A DNA stretch of 64,000 nt from Bugula neritina (taxonomy: Eukaryota; Bryozoa; Gymnolaemata; Cheilostomatida; Bugulidae), in NCBI GenBank assembly GCA_964035545.1, contig OZ037771.1, positions 5,822,628 to 5,886,627 of the forward strand, read 5' to 3'. The translations under genes were made by a program, and so were the position numbers. The notes under the pieces were generated by a model. That model had not been told where the DNA came from. It saw only the letters and a program-made list of their open reading frames with translations, and ran no database searches. Within the stretch, counting starts at the first letter, position 1, and each line of letters starts with the position of its first letter. This document shows positions 1 to 13,200 of this stretch, piece by piece.

Positions 1-495
1 ATATTTACTAATAGTTAGATTGGGAATCCCTTAGGGAGACTCATTTACCTATTATTAGTTATTTCAGGTTCGATAAATCATGAAGCATATTAATTTTTAA
101 AAAGCATCAGTTTTTATATAAATTAATTTCCACAACACTTCTCAACATTTTTCAAAAGTTGGCTTTTTATTGCTTGCGAAAGTTGGCAAATTTTTATTCT
201 ACAATTGACTTTTAACTTTTTCCTCATGACTGTTCAGTCCTTTTGTTGGATGCTTTTGGTAGTAAAGTGTTATAGATGCTGTAATGGCTAAACACCCACT
301 GATGGTATGTCATGTTATTTGTAATAGCAGAAGTCTTAAGTTTGTCTACAGGATATTAGCATAATGTCAACTATTGTTTCTTAAGGTTATTCAATATATT
401 ACACATTCTAAAATATACTATATTGCAATTTGTACATCATATTTTGTTGTAGTAATATACTGTAGTATAACTACATAATGCAAATTTTTCTGTAG

Positions 496-3400
496 GACTG
501 AGGAGTAGTGTTTTATCATTTCTCTATTTGAATGACAACCAGATAACTTCTGTAGACAGGCTGGCTCTGATTGGTCTCTTTAACTTAGAGGTGCTGAGGC
601 TACACAATAATAAAATATTTAATGTAAGTATTTCAGCTGACAAGTGCCTGGTGTAGCTACTCAGTGTTCCAGTGGCTATTATAGCGGCAATGCATCGCAC
701 ACATGCTATAGTTTATTATCATGTTTATTAATATGAAAACTGCAAACATGTTGCAATCTTAAAATAAAATGCTGAAACAATAGAGAGTAGAACATCAAAA
801 AATAAATACCCATTGTTTTACGATGGCTCCTTATAATAATTGTTGTATTCTCAACTACCTAATGTTCCCATTTTTAAATAAGAACAGCAATAATTTATAG
901 TAATTTGTAATAAATAGCGATTATTTGCTATGCATTTCTATGCAATGGGGTTGTGAATTGGGAATACATAGTTGTCAGATCTTGTGGAATGCTTTAGATT
1001 GACTTTTGTGAACTTAACACGTTTCTATGGACACCAGTTGAGCAAAACCTGTTTGCAGATAGCCAAGGTCAATCAAGGACATTTCAGTGAGTAGGTTACT
1101 TCCACAATATTATTATACTGTTTGTTAGACTCTTTGTATACCACCTTGTCATTCCAATTTCTTTAGAGGTTGTGGTTGAGTCAGTGAAATGAATGGTTAG
1201 TTTAAAATTGCTTAAATTTTATGTTTTTATGCAAAGTAGTAGATTTTATTGCCATTATTACTGTTTCAAGTTTTCAGATTGAAGTATTCTTCAAAACACA
1301 ACTCAAATTTTTATCTAACAAATTAGGAAACCACTTGCTGATGATTTTTAGTTAACATTTATTTATTCCTGATTACCTATCAGCTTAATTTTGGCCTGTG
1401 TTCTTAAGGCACTGATAACTGGAAAGGGTTGCAGATTAACATGTTGATATTTTGTCTGGAGTTGTCTTCTCAAAACAGTGGTAATATACCAACCCCTTCT
1501 AAGTATAAAATATGTTATAACTTTAGTACTGGTAACTACCATTAAAGATGCTAGCAGTCTAACCCCCTAGACACACTTTGCCGTACCGTAGGCTGTAACG
1601 TAAAATGTCAGCCATTTTAATGTGTTCATGCTGAAGTTCCCAAAGTGCGCTATTGTGTATGATTCATGACACCTCATTGGACATCTATATTCAATGAATT
1701 CACGTGGACGTCTTCTTGTCCAATAGGAACCCGCCGCAACATTTTTCAATCAAGCAGTGCTTGATCCTAACGTACAGCATCACCGTATAGGAAGCTAGGA
1801 CATTTGTAAAAATGGCTGACATTTTACGTTACGCCCTAGGGTGTGGCAAAGTGTGTCTAGAGGGGCACAACAGTCAATTGCATAAACTAGCATACTATCA
1901 TAGAGCAAATGTTGTGTAATGACTAAATTTGATACCTCATGTTAATTTAGTGAAAAAATGATGACGTTGAGTGGAAACCCGCTCAGCTGTGGCTGTAGTA
2001 TGGCATTCTTTAGGAGGTTTACTGATCCTTTGCCAGAAGACTACTTGAATGAGCCACCATTAGTACTTACTTGGGAGGTAGTTACTTTACCTATTTGTGT
2101 AGTCGTTAGTATTCTGTATACAGTAGAGCTTGCACTCTTATGGTTACCTACCCGTGTAGAGTTGACACATGACATGTGGTCAGATCAGCGTATTTCCTTT
2201 AGAATTTCTTGGAAAGCAATTTATACAGTGCATATAGTGTCGGTGCCAAAAGGGTTTGCACTCTTTTGTAGTTGAAACAATTATTTTTCAACATAATATC
2301 ATATCTAAGTCATTTTATTTATTTATATATTAATTACTTCTTAAAAAAGCTGTTTTTTGGAAATACATAATAGTTCAGGTTTTCAAAGCCTATGTTACAG
2401 CCTCTGCTTTATACAGTCTTTCTTTTTATCTATACTATTCGGCAAAAAATTTGCAGTCATATTTTATTTTTTTGTCCATTTTCAACAGTAAATAATGTGC
2501 AGTATACTCTCTACTTAATCATTTCAATCTAATTTCTGGTTACATTGTATTTCTTACAAGTAATTGATCTATATAAGACTTTCATACAATCTATTATTTA
2601 TCACTATTACAGAACCAAAAACAAATACTTTTGCATGTTTCAATACTAATAAGTTTGTTATTCTTTTTATTTATTAGCAACTTTCTGGTACGAAAGTCCC
2701 CACTTGCTCATTTGGGGGGACAAATTTAGTTCATCAGATTCGCTTGACTGACTTCACCATAAAAACATCATCATGTGTGAATCCTAGAAGACTGAGCTGT
2801 GGTTGTCAAGTTCCAGGTGCTGCCTGCTGTCATACTACCTGTACCTGTTTAGTATATTTAAGTTTCTATGTATTGCATAACGCTTATCTATCTGAGTATA
2901 TTATAATATAGTACAATAACATGCATGTCTATGTATAATATAATGTATTATATGATCATCTGAAAACTTAAATATTGCATAATGTAATATATATCATCTA
3001 ACTATATCTTGATATTGTCTAATATAATGCATTATACATGTTTCTACAGGGTGTGTACTAATATAATGTAATACTATCTAAATATCATTATATTGTATAA
3101 TACACTATAATGTATTATACACATTTAATAGCTGTATTCGTATTACTGTTTGTATTCTTATCTATATACACTATTATGTATTTATTTTACAGATTGTAGA
3201 ATAATTGAAGTTATTTTTGAGGTAATCTGTAACTTGCTTGTTTTGCAGAGACTGAAATAGCCTGTGGATGCAGTTATTGTGCTAATGGTGGGACATGCAA
3301 CCGGCTCACCCACTCTTGTGATTGTCCTAGTGGCTATACTGGGGCATCATGTTCCATCTCTGAAGAGTCTCTACCCAAGTGTGGAGTAGCCGATACACTC

Positions 3401-5599
3401 ATCTGTAGAAATGGAGCTAAATGTGAGAATTTAAAGCTTTGTTTACTAAAAAAACTAATTTTAAATTGTAATTATAGCAGCACTCGATCGCTGTATAACA
3501 AGCTGGTCTATTAACCCACAGAAATTATTAAAGTCAGCAAACTACTAACATTACGTTTCTGAGTTTTGCATTTTGCAAATGGATTTTTTATTTGATGTTT
3601 GGAAACAGTGACATCGAATGAAACCCCAACCGTAAATTCGTGCAAACCGCAAACAGAAAATCATCCGTAGGAGCATTATATATTCGCATTATATAAAACG
3701 CAATATGTAACAGAATTAGGTAACAGGTTTGCAGTCAATAGACCTTTTTCAGAGGTCTCCGATATCCAATTTACAATTAAGAGTTGTGTTCTCCCAAAGT
3801 GAATAGGTTAAACCTTTGTATAAAGAGCAAACTCGTTAAAACTTTAAATTTTGGCTGCTACTTAAAATTTTAATTATGCAATAGAATTGTTCTTTTAGGA
3901 GATAGATATTTTGATATAAGCACAATTATTGGCAGTTCAAAAAAAGTTTTATAGATATTTCTTCATGAAAAATTTTGAAGAAAATAAACTTGAAAGCATT
4001 TTTGTGGTTTTTGTTACTGGCAATGCTGAAGAAGCACTTCAGCATTGCTCAGTAACCAAAACCACAAAAATACGTTTAGGTTTATTTTGTTCAACCATTT
4101 TCATTTTAAGAGAACACAACTCTTAATTGTAAGGGGGGCTATTGGGAACCTCTGAAAAAGGTCTATTGACTGCAAACCTGCTTCCTAATTCTGTTACATA
4201 TTGCGTTTTCATAGCTCTGAAAAGGGTTTATTCAATTCAATTAAATTATATTATAAATACAAGCATGTAATGAAATATGTAGTTCATTAGCAAAACTAGA
4301 AGAAAGATCTGCTTTCTCAAGAAATTGTTTGAGCATATAATACATTTCAGGCAAATGCCATTTTTTCAACAAAAGTTTAAAAATTATGTTCTAGTACTCA
4401 AATAAAATTGTTTCTGGAATTTTCCAAGCTAATGTTTTTATAATGATAGCCCACTAAAAGTTAAATTCACAGCCTAACTTAGCTTAAAATACTCTAACTA
4501 ATACACACATGACACTTTCAGGCGTAGACAACATGTGTGACTGTCTAACTGGTTGGGTAGGAGTGGAGTGTGACCTTAGCGTGACCTGTACTGTGCCGTT
4601 TCCATGCAAGCCGTGGCAGCAATGTGCCTCTCTGCTGTCACTAGTTGAGGCAGATAAACTCTCGTCTAAGATGCATGAGTTTCTCCATACAAAGCTCCAG
4701 TGTCTAGGTAATGGTTATTGTTGCTACATAGTATATATTTTGAGAGTTGTCTACACCATCTGGGTATGTATTTTGTGTGAGTTGTCTACACTATGTGGGT
4801 ATATATTTGGTGTGATTTGTTCACACCATGTGGGTATGTTTACAGTATATGAATATATTATATTATTACAATATTTTGCTTTAGTTCATTATATTTTATC
4901 CTATTGTATTGTATTGTAATTCATTTTAATTATGATATTGCATTATACTTTATTATACAATAATATACTATAATACATTATATTATTTTATATTGTGTCA
5001 TATCATATCATGCCTATATCATATTATGTATTATACTATATTAAGTATTAGATTCTATTATACTATAATTATTATATTTTTTATTTTGTGGTTTATTTTA
5101 CTTTATTATATTCTAGTTAAATTTTGGTAAACATAGATATCATAAAATTACAAGCTGGATACTTTATTCATATATCATCTGTTCTATAAAAAGTTATTTA
5201 TTCTGAACACAGACCCTGTGAACTATCCATGTCCATTATTTAATAATGCAAAATTATAACATTATAATAATGCATATTCACCTACATAATATAAGATTGA
5301 AATTGCTTCTGTAGACATCTCTCTACTGATGACTCAAACTTTTCCTTCCACTTCTTTGTATTGCTCAAAAGAAGACAATTCTGATTGTGAAAAAGTTGAA
5401 AACTCTATCTGCACGCAATTTGAAGATTACCATCTGTGTAGATGCCCTCTATATATACCTTACAGCCAATCTCATACAAAGTGTTCCAGTAAACTACCTT
5501 GTAAGTAGAGGTGTATATGTTGGTTAAATACAGTGTAAATATGTGTGTGGGTGCATGCATGTGTGTGTATGTGATGACTTATTACTGCATTTCAATAGG

Positions 5600-5691
<92 letters not shown>

Positions 5692-7793
5692 GTGAAATGT
5701 GAGAGAGCTAGAGATTGCTATGCCCTGAGTGGACCACACACCTGTGCCTCTCCCCATCAGTTTGAACACCCGGAACAGGCAGCTGAGGAGGATCAGGAAA
5801 AAGAAGAGGATCATGAACATGAAGAGTTCACAGAACATCTCGTTAAATACTGTCACTGTATAAATGAGCAAAAGGTAAGAATTAGTGCTTCACTCTTCTC
5901 AGACTTTTCTAACTTATTTCAAACAGTAGTACTCGCTAGTTAGCTTGTAAATGTGTGTTCTAAAAGTAGAAGCAATGAATTTTTCTGTTTTCTTTTTCAT
6001 TCCAATGTTGCAAAATCATATTAGCTCTTGGCCTTCATACAAATGTTTGAACAACAGTTTATACACATTTCTTTACACAATCATGCAACACCGTTCTGCA
6101 CATATGCTATTACCCTTTTAGAGAGACTTGTTTTCCTTACAATGCAATAGAGATGATGAAGATCTAGACGCGATAAGTGTAGCAGCCCTTGATTGGAAAC
6201 TCTGGCATGTGTTACTCATCATTGGCTCTGTGACTGTGACGTTTATATTAGTGGGCATCACTGCAGCGTCATATGGTCGTATTGGCAATGGGTAAGAAAT
6301 TGTCTACACAATTACATAACTGTTACCTTCTCTGTAGACTAACATCATGTGTTGTGATTCATTCTTTTGGCTTTTTCATTATTCACATTTTTTTCACTCT
6401 CCATTTTATCGAGGTTGGTGCAGTATTAGCGAAATTGAGAAAAGCCCGTACTCTAGATGTGAGAAGTAGCAAGATTGAAGCTATGTTCTCACTTAAGAGT
6501 TTCAATCAGCGCACCCAGCGCACCAACTCAGACTTTATTAAGAGATTTAAATAACTTTAGCTAACAAAATTTTTTTCCGCTGCTCTTAAATTATTTTATT
6601 ATTAGTAGTTTTCTACTCTTTTTGCTTTGTATCCTAAAACATTCTTAGATTGAGGCTTGACATATTGGATGAAAAGTTACAGAAACGCTTTGGAATAAAT
6701 GCCTTGTCGCACCTGCTAGGTAAACGTCGCTCATCTGAAAACCCACGAGCTAAAGCGTCTCAAGGTGAGCTATCTAAGCCGGCTGCTAGAGATTCATGCA
6801 GCAGCCATATTGTACTACATGAGGCAATTAACGAGAAAAATTAATTCAGTTTGCTAAATTAAAAACATGAATTGAAACTCAGAAAGCGTGCTCACTATAA
6901 ATGGTAACCATCAAATTCAAGCAAATTCACACTCACTGTTCAGCATGTTATTCGCATGAAATCTGCACTCAACAGCTCATTTTTGGGTAAGCCAAGTTTT
7001 CTGCACCCAGTCTGTGCTGGAAATCTGTGTGGTGTAGCCCTATGCTTTGCGTGCCAGTTTGCAAGCTGGAGGTCTCGGGTTCAAATCCCAGTGGGGGCAA
7101 TGAGTTTATATAGTGTTCTACGGTTGCTTGACGTGTATTGATAAAGTTGTTATTGTGAACTATTAACAAATTTCATGATATGATTCACGGCCTTCTTGTA
7201 TTGTACATCACGTGACATCTTTTATGTATGTTCAGTCCGCAGTAGCAGAAGTTCAGTGAGGAAACACAGCTCGAGACTAAGGAATGACAACCACTACTAT
7301 AAGAAGTCAGATACTCAGCATAGCCCGAGTGAGCCTTTCCCAGCCCAGTCTGACCTTCAACCTTCCAGACTCCCGTCTACTATAGAAAATTCCAGTCGAG
7401 TTACTCAAGCTAGCAATCATCGGCACAGCAAAAAGAAGGTAACATATTGTACTTTTATTACAGGCATATATTATATTATCTCCCATCTTTACAAAATAAC
7501 CCAAAAATATGCTATGAGATTTTTTACACTTATCTTGGATTTTTAATTCATATTTATTGTAACAGTCTTGCTACCCCATCGCATATATACATATTTGTGA
7601 TAATGTTTTCTTAACAGTTAATAGAATAAACAATTGAGTATATAATAATGTGTCTACACCATGATGTGGGAAGGGGGGTTTAGCCACAAGCTCGTGTGTC
7701 GACTAATTTCAAGTTCTGGTCATAATATTTGTACAGGCTAAGAAGAAGCGGCATAGCCCTAGAATGTCAAATTCAACCACTAGCTACGTTTAG
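496..7793 (+). CDS. LRR and EGF-like single-pass membrane receptor, 3' part (5' end outside window or unresolved)
   Basis: Exons seen: 496-623, 1951-2077, 2678-2816, 3249-3422, 4522-4707, 5315-5500, 5693-5874, 6122-6291, 6649-6764, 7236-7438, 7737-7793. All have GT-AG borders, and phases agree from 1951 to the TAG at 7791. The first exon is a leucine-rich repeat (LSFLYLNDNQITSVDRLALI). The second holds an LRR C-terminal cap (NPLSCGCSMAFFRR). EGF-like cysteine modules follow (CANGGTCNRLTHSCDCPSGY; CDCLTGWVGVEC), then two more Cys-rich exons, the latter with an acidic EED/EKEEDHEHEE stretch. The 6122 exon has one hydrophobic helix (WHVLLIIGSVTVTFILVGI). The tail is basic and Ser-rich and ends in TSYV. 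This fits a plasma-membrane adhesion or recognition receptor; the ligand is unknown. A short linking exon between 623 and 1951 is missing from my model: the candidate 1060-1087 does not join in frame. Domain calls are from motif pattern; no orthologue is named. Confidence 0.75.
1563..1866. mobile_element. MITE with about 55-bp terminal inverted repeats
   Basis: The left end (CTAGACACACTTTGCC, then a stretch ending GTAACGTAAAATGTCAGCC) reappears as reverse complement at the right end (GGCTGACATTTTACGTTAC ... GGCAAAGTGTGTCTAG). The element is about 300 bp, has no transposase, and lies in an intron of the LRR/EGF gene. CAGTC occurs just outside both ends (about 1555 and 1871) and might be a target duplication, but the boundaries are uncertain. 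Confidence 0.75.
3695..4209. mobile_element. Fold-back element (imperfect long palindrome)
   Basis: The left arm starts AAAACGCAATATGTAACAGA and runs past GTTTGCAGTCAATAGACC. The right arm is its reverse complement, ending GTTACATATTGCGTTTTC. The innermost part is a near-perfect hairpin centred near 4034 (GCAATGCTGAAG / CTTCAGCATTGC) with arms of about 33 bp. The left arm carries extra unmatched sequence at about 3800-3960. No transposase is seen. It sits in the intron before the 4522 exon of the LRR/EGF gene. Confidence 0.8.
4742..4838. repeat. Short tandem repeat, about three 35-bp units
   Basis: Three diverged copies built on TTGTCTACACCATGTGGGTATG follow directly after the donor of the 4522-4707 exon. 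They are intronic. The open frame running through them is not conserved coding sequence. Confidence 0.7.
5602..5688. repeat. (TA)n microsatellite abutting a splice acceptor
   Basis: An almost pure TA run of about 87 bp ends four bases before the AG acceptor of the 5693 exon, where the polypyrimidine tract would normally be. Confidence 0.95.
7031..7099 (+). repeat. tRNA-derived SINE head
   Basis: The sequence resembles a tRNA: an anticodon-arm-like CCAGTTTGCAAGCTGG is followed by a clear Pol III B box (GGGTTCAAATCCC). The acceptor arm does not pair well, so this is more likely a SINE head than a working tRNA. It lies in the intron before the 7236 exon. Confidence 0.6.
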
Positions 7794-7996
7794 TTTGCAG
7801 TGGAAGTGCCATTACCTGCAGTGTGACAACTCCATAATTCGCTTTTTTGGAATTTATAATATTATTTCTTAGTTGTCTGCTCTTACAAACTTTTGCATCT
7901 CTCCTGTCAGTATATAGCATTATGATTATGATTGCTGTAACTTATACTCATTTTATATATATAACTTACTTTGTATTCTATAAGTTACTTACACAA

Positions 7997-8002
7997 AATA
8001 AA
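7997..8002 (+). terminator. Candidate poly(A) signal, LRR/EGF gene
   Basis: AATAAA lies about 200 bp past the stop codon at 7793, on the coding strand. Other A-rich hexamers are nearby, so the true cleavage site is not certain. Confidence 0.4.
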
Positions 8003-10225
8003 TTTTTCATTGATGTCTGTAAAACAAGTCTATGAATTCTTTCTGCAACTACTGGATAAGAGCTCTTATCTTTGTCTCTGGTGGTTTATAGATATAATGT
8101 AAAATTTTTCTTGTAGCCTCAGGCAACTTGCATAGTTTTGAGTAAATTAAAAACGAAAGCATATTTCTCATAGTTCCACTCAATTGCCACATTCAAGCTT
8201 TTTATTGAGATTCTTAATCGATCAAACAAAGCAGTCATTTCTATTCTCGTATAAAATTTCTAGCCCAATGTTATGGCTACCTAGTCAGTATAAACTACAA
8301 AATTGATAGTCACTGTTTAACTTGTTCTTCCCTCAGCAACTCATATAATGCAAAACACTATTCATACTGATGATATCTTTGCGAGTGATTGAAAGGCAGC
8401 AGCAGTCATGCTCTCCTGTTCAGCTGGATGTAGCAAGTTTCTTACACTCACTGTCTGACTAGTACCCTTGATCTAGTGCTGTCACTGTCTGAGTAGTACC
8501 CTGGGTACATTGCTGTCACTCTCATTGTTAATAGACTCACATACACCCCTGAGTATTATTTTATGTTAGCTATATATTAGAGTCTAGAGTCTAGACTATA
8601 GTTAGACAAATATCCAACATGGTTCCTTGATGACAGTTGTTGGATAAATGTAGTTTTCTTTATATAAAAATGTTTAAATACAACTTGTGAATTATGGGAA
8701 ATACTTTAAAATTGTAATTAGAACAATATTTTTTTAGGTTGTATAGTTGAGTATAATATTTTCAATAGCTTAAATTACATTTGTTGTTGCTTGGTACAAA
8801 ATTAGGCTTTAAATTTTTTCAATTGGACACCATATAAAATATAGTGGTTCAAAATATAACAGCTAACTATAACAACAGCAATCTCGCCACAGCCTTATGG
8901 TAACTCATTTATTCTTTAACCTAGCCAACTAAGAACTACAATTTCGTTTGTAAATCCAGTCAATTGTCAATATAAGATCTTGTCTACCCATTGAATTTTA
9001 ATATTGCTGCCATATCAATTGACAACAGCGGCAGCTTCTTTCACCTGTAGAAAGAAACAGTATCAGGTTTCAATTTCCTATCAGCAGAACTTTACAGATG
9101 AAAATTGAAATATGAAATTTTTATCTAAAAGCTTTAACTAATTATAAATTCTTTAGAAATTATAGAATATTTATTTATGGCATGATTTACACTCAAATTT
9201 AAATTCATAAACTTTTATTTGAAAGGTTCACAGTAAAACCATCAAAAATATTTTTTAAAAAATGCAGCTGTTACAAAAAACATGCATGGGAATTAGTAAG
9301 TTAGTAATGCAATTTTGAGCATGTGAGAGTGTTTTTATAAAGTGAACTTTAAAAAATAATCTACTTCAATTGTAATATTGTCAATTTTATATTACCATAT
9401 TACTATATTATCTTATTACTAAATTACCGTAATACCATAATACCACATTCACATTGTATTGTAACGTGCATACAGTGTATACTCTGTTTAGAAGAGTAGC
9501 CCTATGTTAGATGTAATATAATTATTATCTGCAAGCACTTGTTTTAAACTGCAAAAAAATGGAAAAATTTATGACGTGTTATATAACAAAAATAATTATT
9601 GATGACTGTTTGAAATATTGAAAATTATTGTATGAGAAAAATTATAATGCAACTAGTTTCCTGATATATCCCGACCTTCACTTCTTTTTCATCACTTATA
9701 ATACTTGATGCCCACACAGTAAACCATGTTACAGCATCTATGAAAGTTTAACACTGTTTTTATACCACCAAGCATTATTATCAGCCTGTAGAATACATCC
9801 AGTTACAATAACATTACATAATATTTCTTACCAATAGAGAATACTTGCTTTAGATGTATATTAGGCAATACATCTGAGGCTCGCGCTTTTCATGTATTGA
9901 TACAATCAGCAAGTAGTTATACCTGCACAATTCACCTGGGAGATATGACGATAATATCTATACCTTTGTAAATAGCCTGCATATAATGCAACGGCACACA
10001 CTGTGACACACTTTATATATCATTATACAAACTCTCCTGTGAACAGTTGCAAGTCTCTAGGCAGACAGAACTGTAGGATCTACAAATACTGACATCGCAT
10101 TATGGCAGCTCAGTTTTAAAGATTATTCATTCTTGTTGGCTCTTCTACTTTAAGAACTTTAATATCTAGCTACTTAAAGAAACTAATGTTTTTAACTATA
10201 CTGGATTATTATAACATTCTGTGAA
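8003..10225. other. AT-rich spacer with no recognised gene
   Basis: No exon with good splice borders or protein-like frame was seen on either strand. It presumably holds the promoter of the downstream gene starting at 10226. No TATA box stands out from the general AT richness. Confidence 0.6.
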
Positions 10226-13200
10226 ATGACGGCAAACCCAAATGAGTACATGACTTTCAATAGGAGAAAAATAATTATCTGTGAGAAAGATGAGCAGACA
10301 GCTAACAGAGCTAAGAGCTTAGCTACAAAGTCAGCTACTGGAATTGATCGGTGTAATAACACTTTGTCATCTGCTGGTGTGAGGTCAGCCACCGGTGATC
10401 AATCTGCTAGAGTATTGCGGCACAGTTCCAGATCACCAGACCGTGGCAGCAAGAATGTCACGTTTGACCCTCTGCCACAAAGTCACACAATACTCGTAAA
10501 GTCAGCGGGTGCAAGCAGCAAGCGAGTAGCTGATAAAATTCACCACAGAGCTTCACCACCACGAATTTCTCTGTCTAATAGAAACAGAGACATTGTAACA
10601 GGTAAAGACAGATCATCAGAACGTTGTGCTGCTATTAGTGGTGAGAGTGCTGATACAGCTGTCACTACCCGCAGAGTTCATAAAACGCTGCCAGAAGAGT
10701 GTACTGCAGCATATCAAAGATTCACATACCTGCCAGGTAAGAACACTGTTTCACTTCTGTGTGAAAATAGACAAATAGTTGACCACATGTAGGAAGGTTT
10801 AACTATGTCAAGCATAGAACATCATAACCTGTTGCTGCCAAAAGAGAGGCAATACAATTTTTTTACAGTTGAATATTCAAGACATGAGAGAAAGCACTAC
10901 AATATACTTTTGCTAATGCCAGGGTGTTACTTACAATATAACGAAAAAGTTAAAAGAAGCCTTTAGTTTATAATAATTTGAATATTTTTTAAATCCATTC
11001 AGATGAGCAAAACCTGCAGTTTTAAGCCTAAAGATGCTACTGAATTACAAGACCACATTAAAAATCATTTATTAACAATTACTATAAAAATAAATCAAGA
11101 TTGAACCAGTTACACATCAAAAAGTGTAGCTTCTTTATAAATTAAACCGTACCTATATTACACTGTTTAAAATATGTCATGCATGTAAAATACTTTAGTC
11201 TAAGACGTAAATACATGATATCATAGACGCATAAACCTCATCAGATGTCCAAAGATTTTCAACTTTCTGTGCTTTATGCAGTTTATGTGATGAATACATT
11301 GTACATGTATCACTCTAACAACATAAATATAATCATTTGGGTTGTAACATTCACTCTTTCCTGATTAATTAACAGATTTATTCTCCTTAATATAAAGCCA
11401 CTGCACATCATTATGTGTTTTGGTATATTTTAATGTTTGAATACCTCATGAATTAGCTGTGTAAACGTAAAATATTTTATAAATAAGCACTTGTTAGGCA
11501 ACTAGTTCAAGTTTCAGGATTGATTTGTTAAGATGGTTTCATCCCACTTAGTGGGATGACACCGTTAAGATCATGGCAGTTGCTCATTCAAAAGATGAAA
11601 GGTGAGATTTGAGTCTTTGCAGGTCAAAACTTTACATGTGTGTAGCTATCACCCATCTGTCTGCTGTTTATTAATGTTATGGCCTGCTTTATTCATGTTG
11701 TAGCTGTAAAGCTGATCTCAGATGATACACCTTCATGGAAAGTTCCAATTCTTCAAAGACGAAATAAAGAAGTCATTGACAATTTTCTAGTGAGTCAAGT
11801 TACGGCAGCTTTTCATGCAGCTTATGTATAATTCTATATGTAATTATACTTTGGAATTCTATGTAATTTTGTATGTACATTTTCCATATATACGTATAAC
11901 GTATGTATATTTTTTATGTACTTCCAGTGTATTCCCTTATATGCTTTCTATTTAACTTGCTCATTTGGCTAGATTGCCTGAAATTTCATGACTTGCTCCA
12001 CATGCTACACTAAGTGTTTTCTAAAATTGTCTTAATAAAATAAAAGTAGACAGCTGGTAAAATGGTCAAGGTATTTTTACACTGTAACAGCAAACTGCAC
12101 TAATTTACAGAGCAAACTTATATGGGTGAAAAAGTTCAAACAGGTGTACTTCATTGCATAACTTTTCACAGCAAAGAATGAAACTGGAAAAGCAACTGGT
12201 GAAACACAGTGTGCACTTTGAAGAACAAGAGAAGCCAACTATGATGCAAAGAGTCCCTAAAACACAAAGCATGGCTCAGAAGGTTGTTTGTAAGATGGTT
12301 CCCATAATGCATAGCTTTTTGTAAACATGCACCAACTATAAGACTCTTTTGTCTACATTGCTATTGCTGAAAACTTTTATGTACAACCTAACGTTATTTA
12401 TTCAATGACAAGGTATCAGTACTCCAAATTTTTTGAGATAGGAGTTAGAATTAACAATTAATCAACATTGAAGATTAGCATAATATAGCTTGCTGTAATT
12501 AGAACCCAGAAACCATATCTAAACTTCAATATATGAATTGAAGATCACTTTAAAGTTCTACAAATGGTTTCAACTTTTCACCTTAGAACTGTTTTCAACT
12601 ACTAATTACATATGTTGTGTTTTATTTATATGACAAGCTTCACCAAACAAACTTTTCAATATTTTTTCAATAAAAAGTACAAAACTGTTAAAAGTTAGCT
12701 GAAATTATTTGCCTAAATAAAATGTAAATTTGTTCTGTCTAGGTTAAAAAGTTTACTAAAAACATCTTAATTATTTAATAAATTGTAGTATAGCTATTTG
12801 ACTCAAAACCAGGGAAAAGATAAAATGTAAATTTGTTCTGTCTAGGTTAAAAAGTTTACTAAAAACATCTTAATTATTTAATAAATTGTAGTATAGCTAT
12901 TTGACTCAAAACCAGGGAAAAGATAATATTCCAGTGAAAAGCAAAGAGCCAGATAACTTTGTGCAGCACTTAATACCTCCTTGGAAACAAGAGCTTCTGA
13001 TTAGAAGAAAACAGCGTGAGCGGCTAGAGAGTCTCCCAGCGTGGCAGAGAGAACTTATCCTTAAGAAAAGAGTATCTACTTTAAAAGTTGGCCTAGAAGA
13101 AACGTGTAAGATGTCTGGTAGCAGTACCACCCAGCCATTGCTCTGGTCTAAAACGCCAGTTCCTCAGTCTACAACCTCAGCTCCCTGGTCTAAAGCAATG

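Noticed and set aside
5524-5871. 115-codon minus-strand frame with a long Ile-Tyr run
   Set aside because: Runs through the (TA)n repeat, antisense to a real exon.
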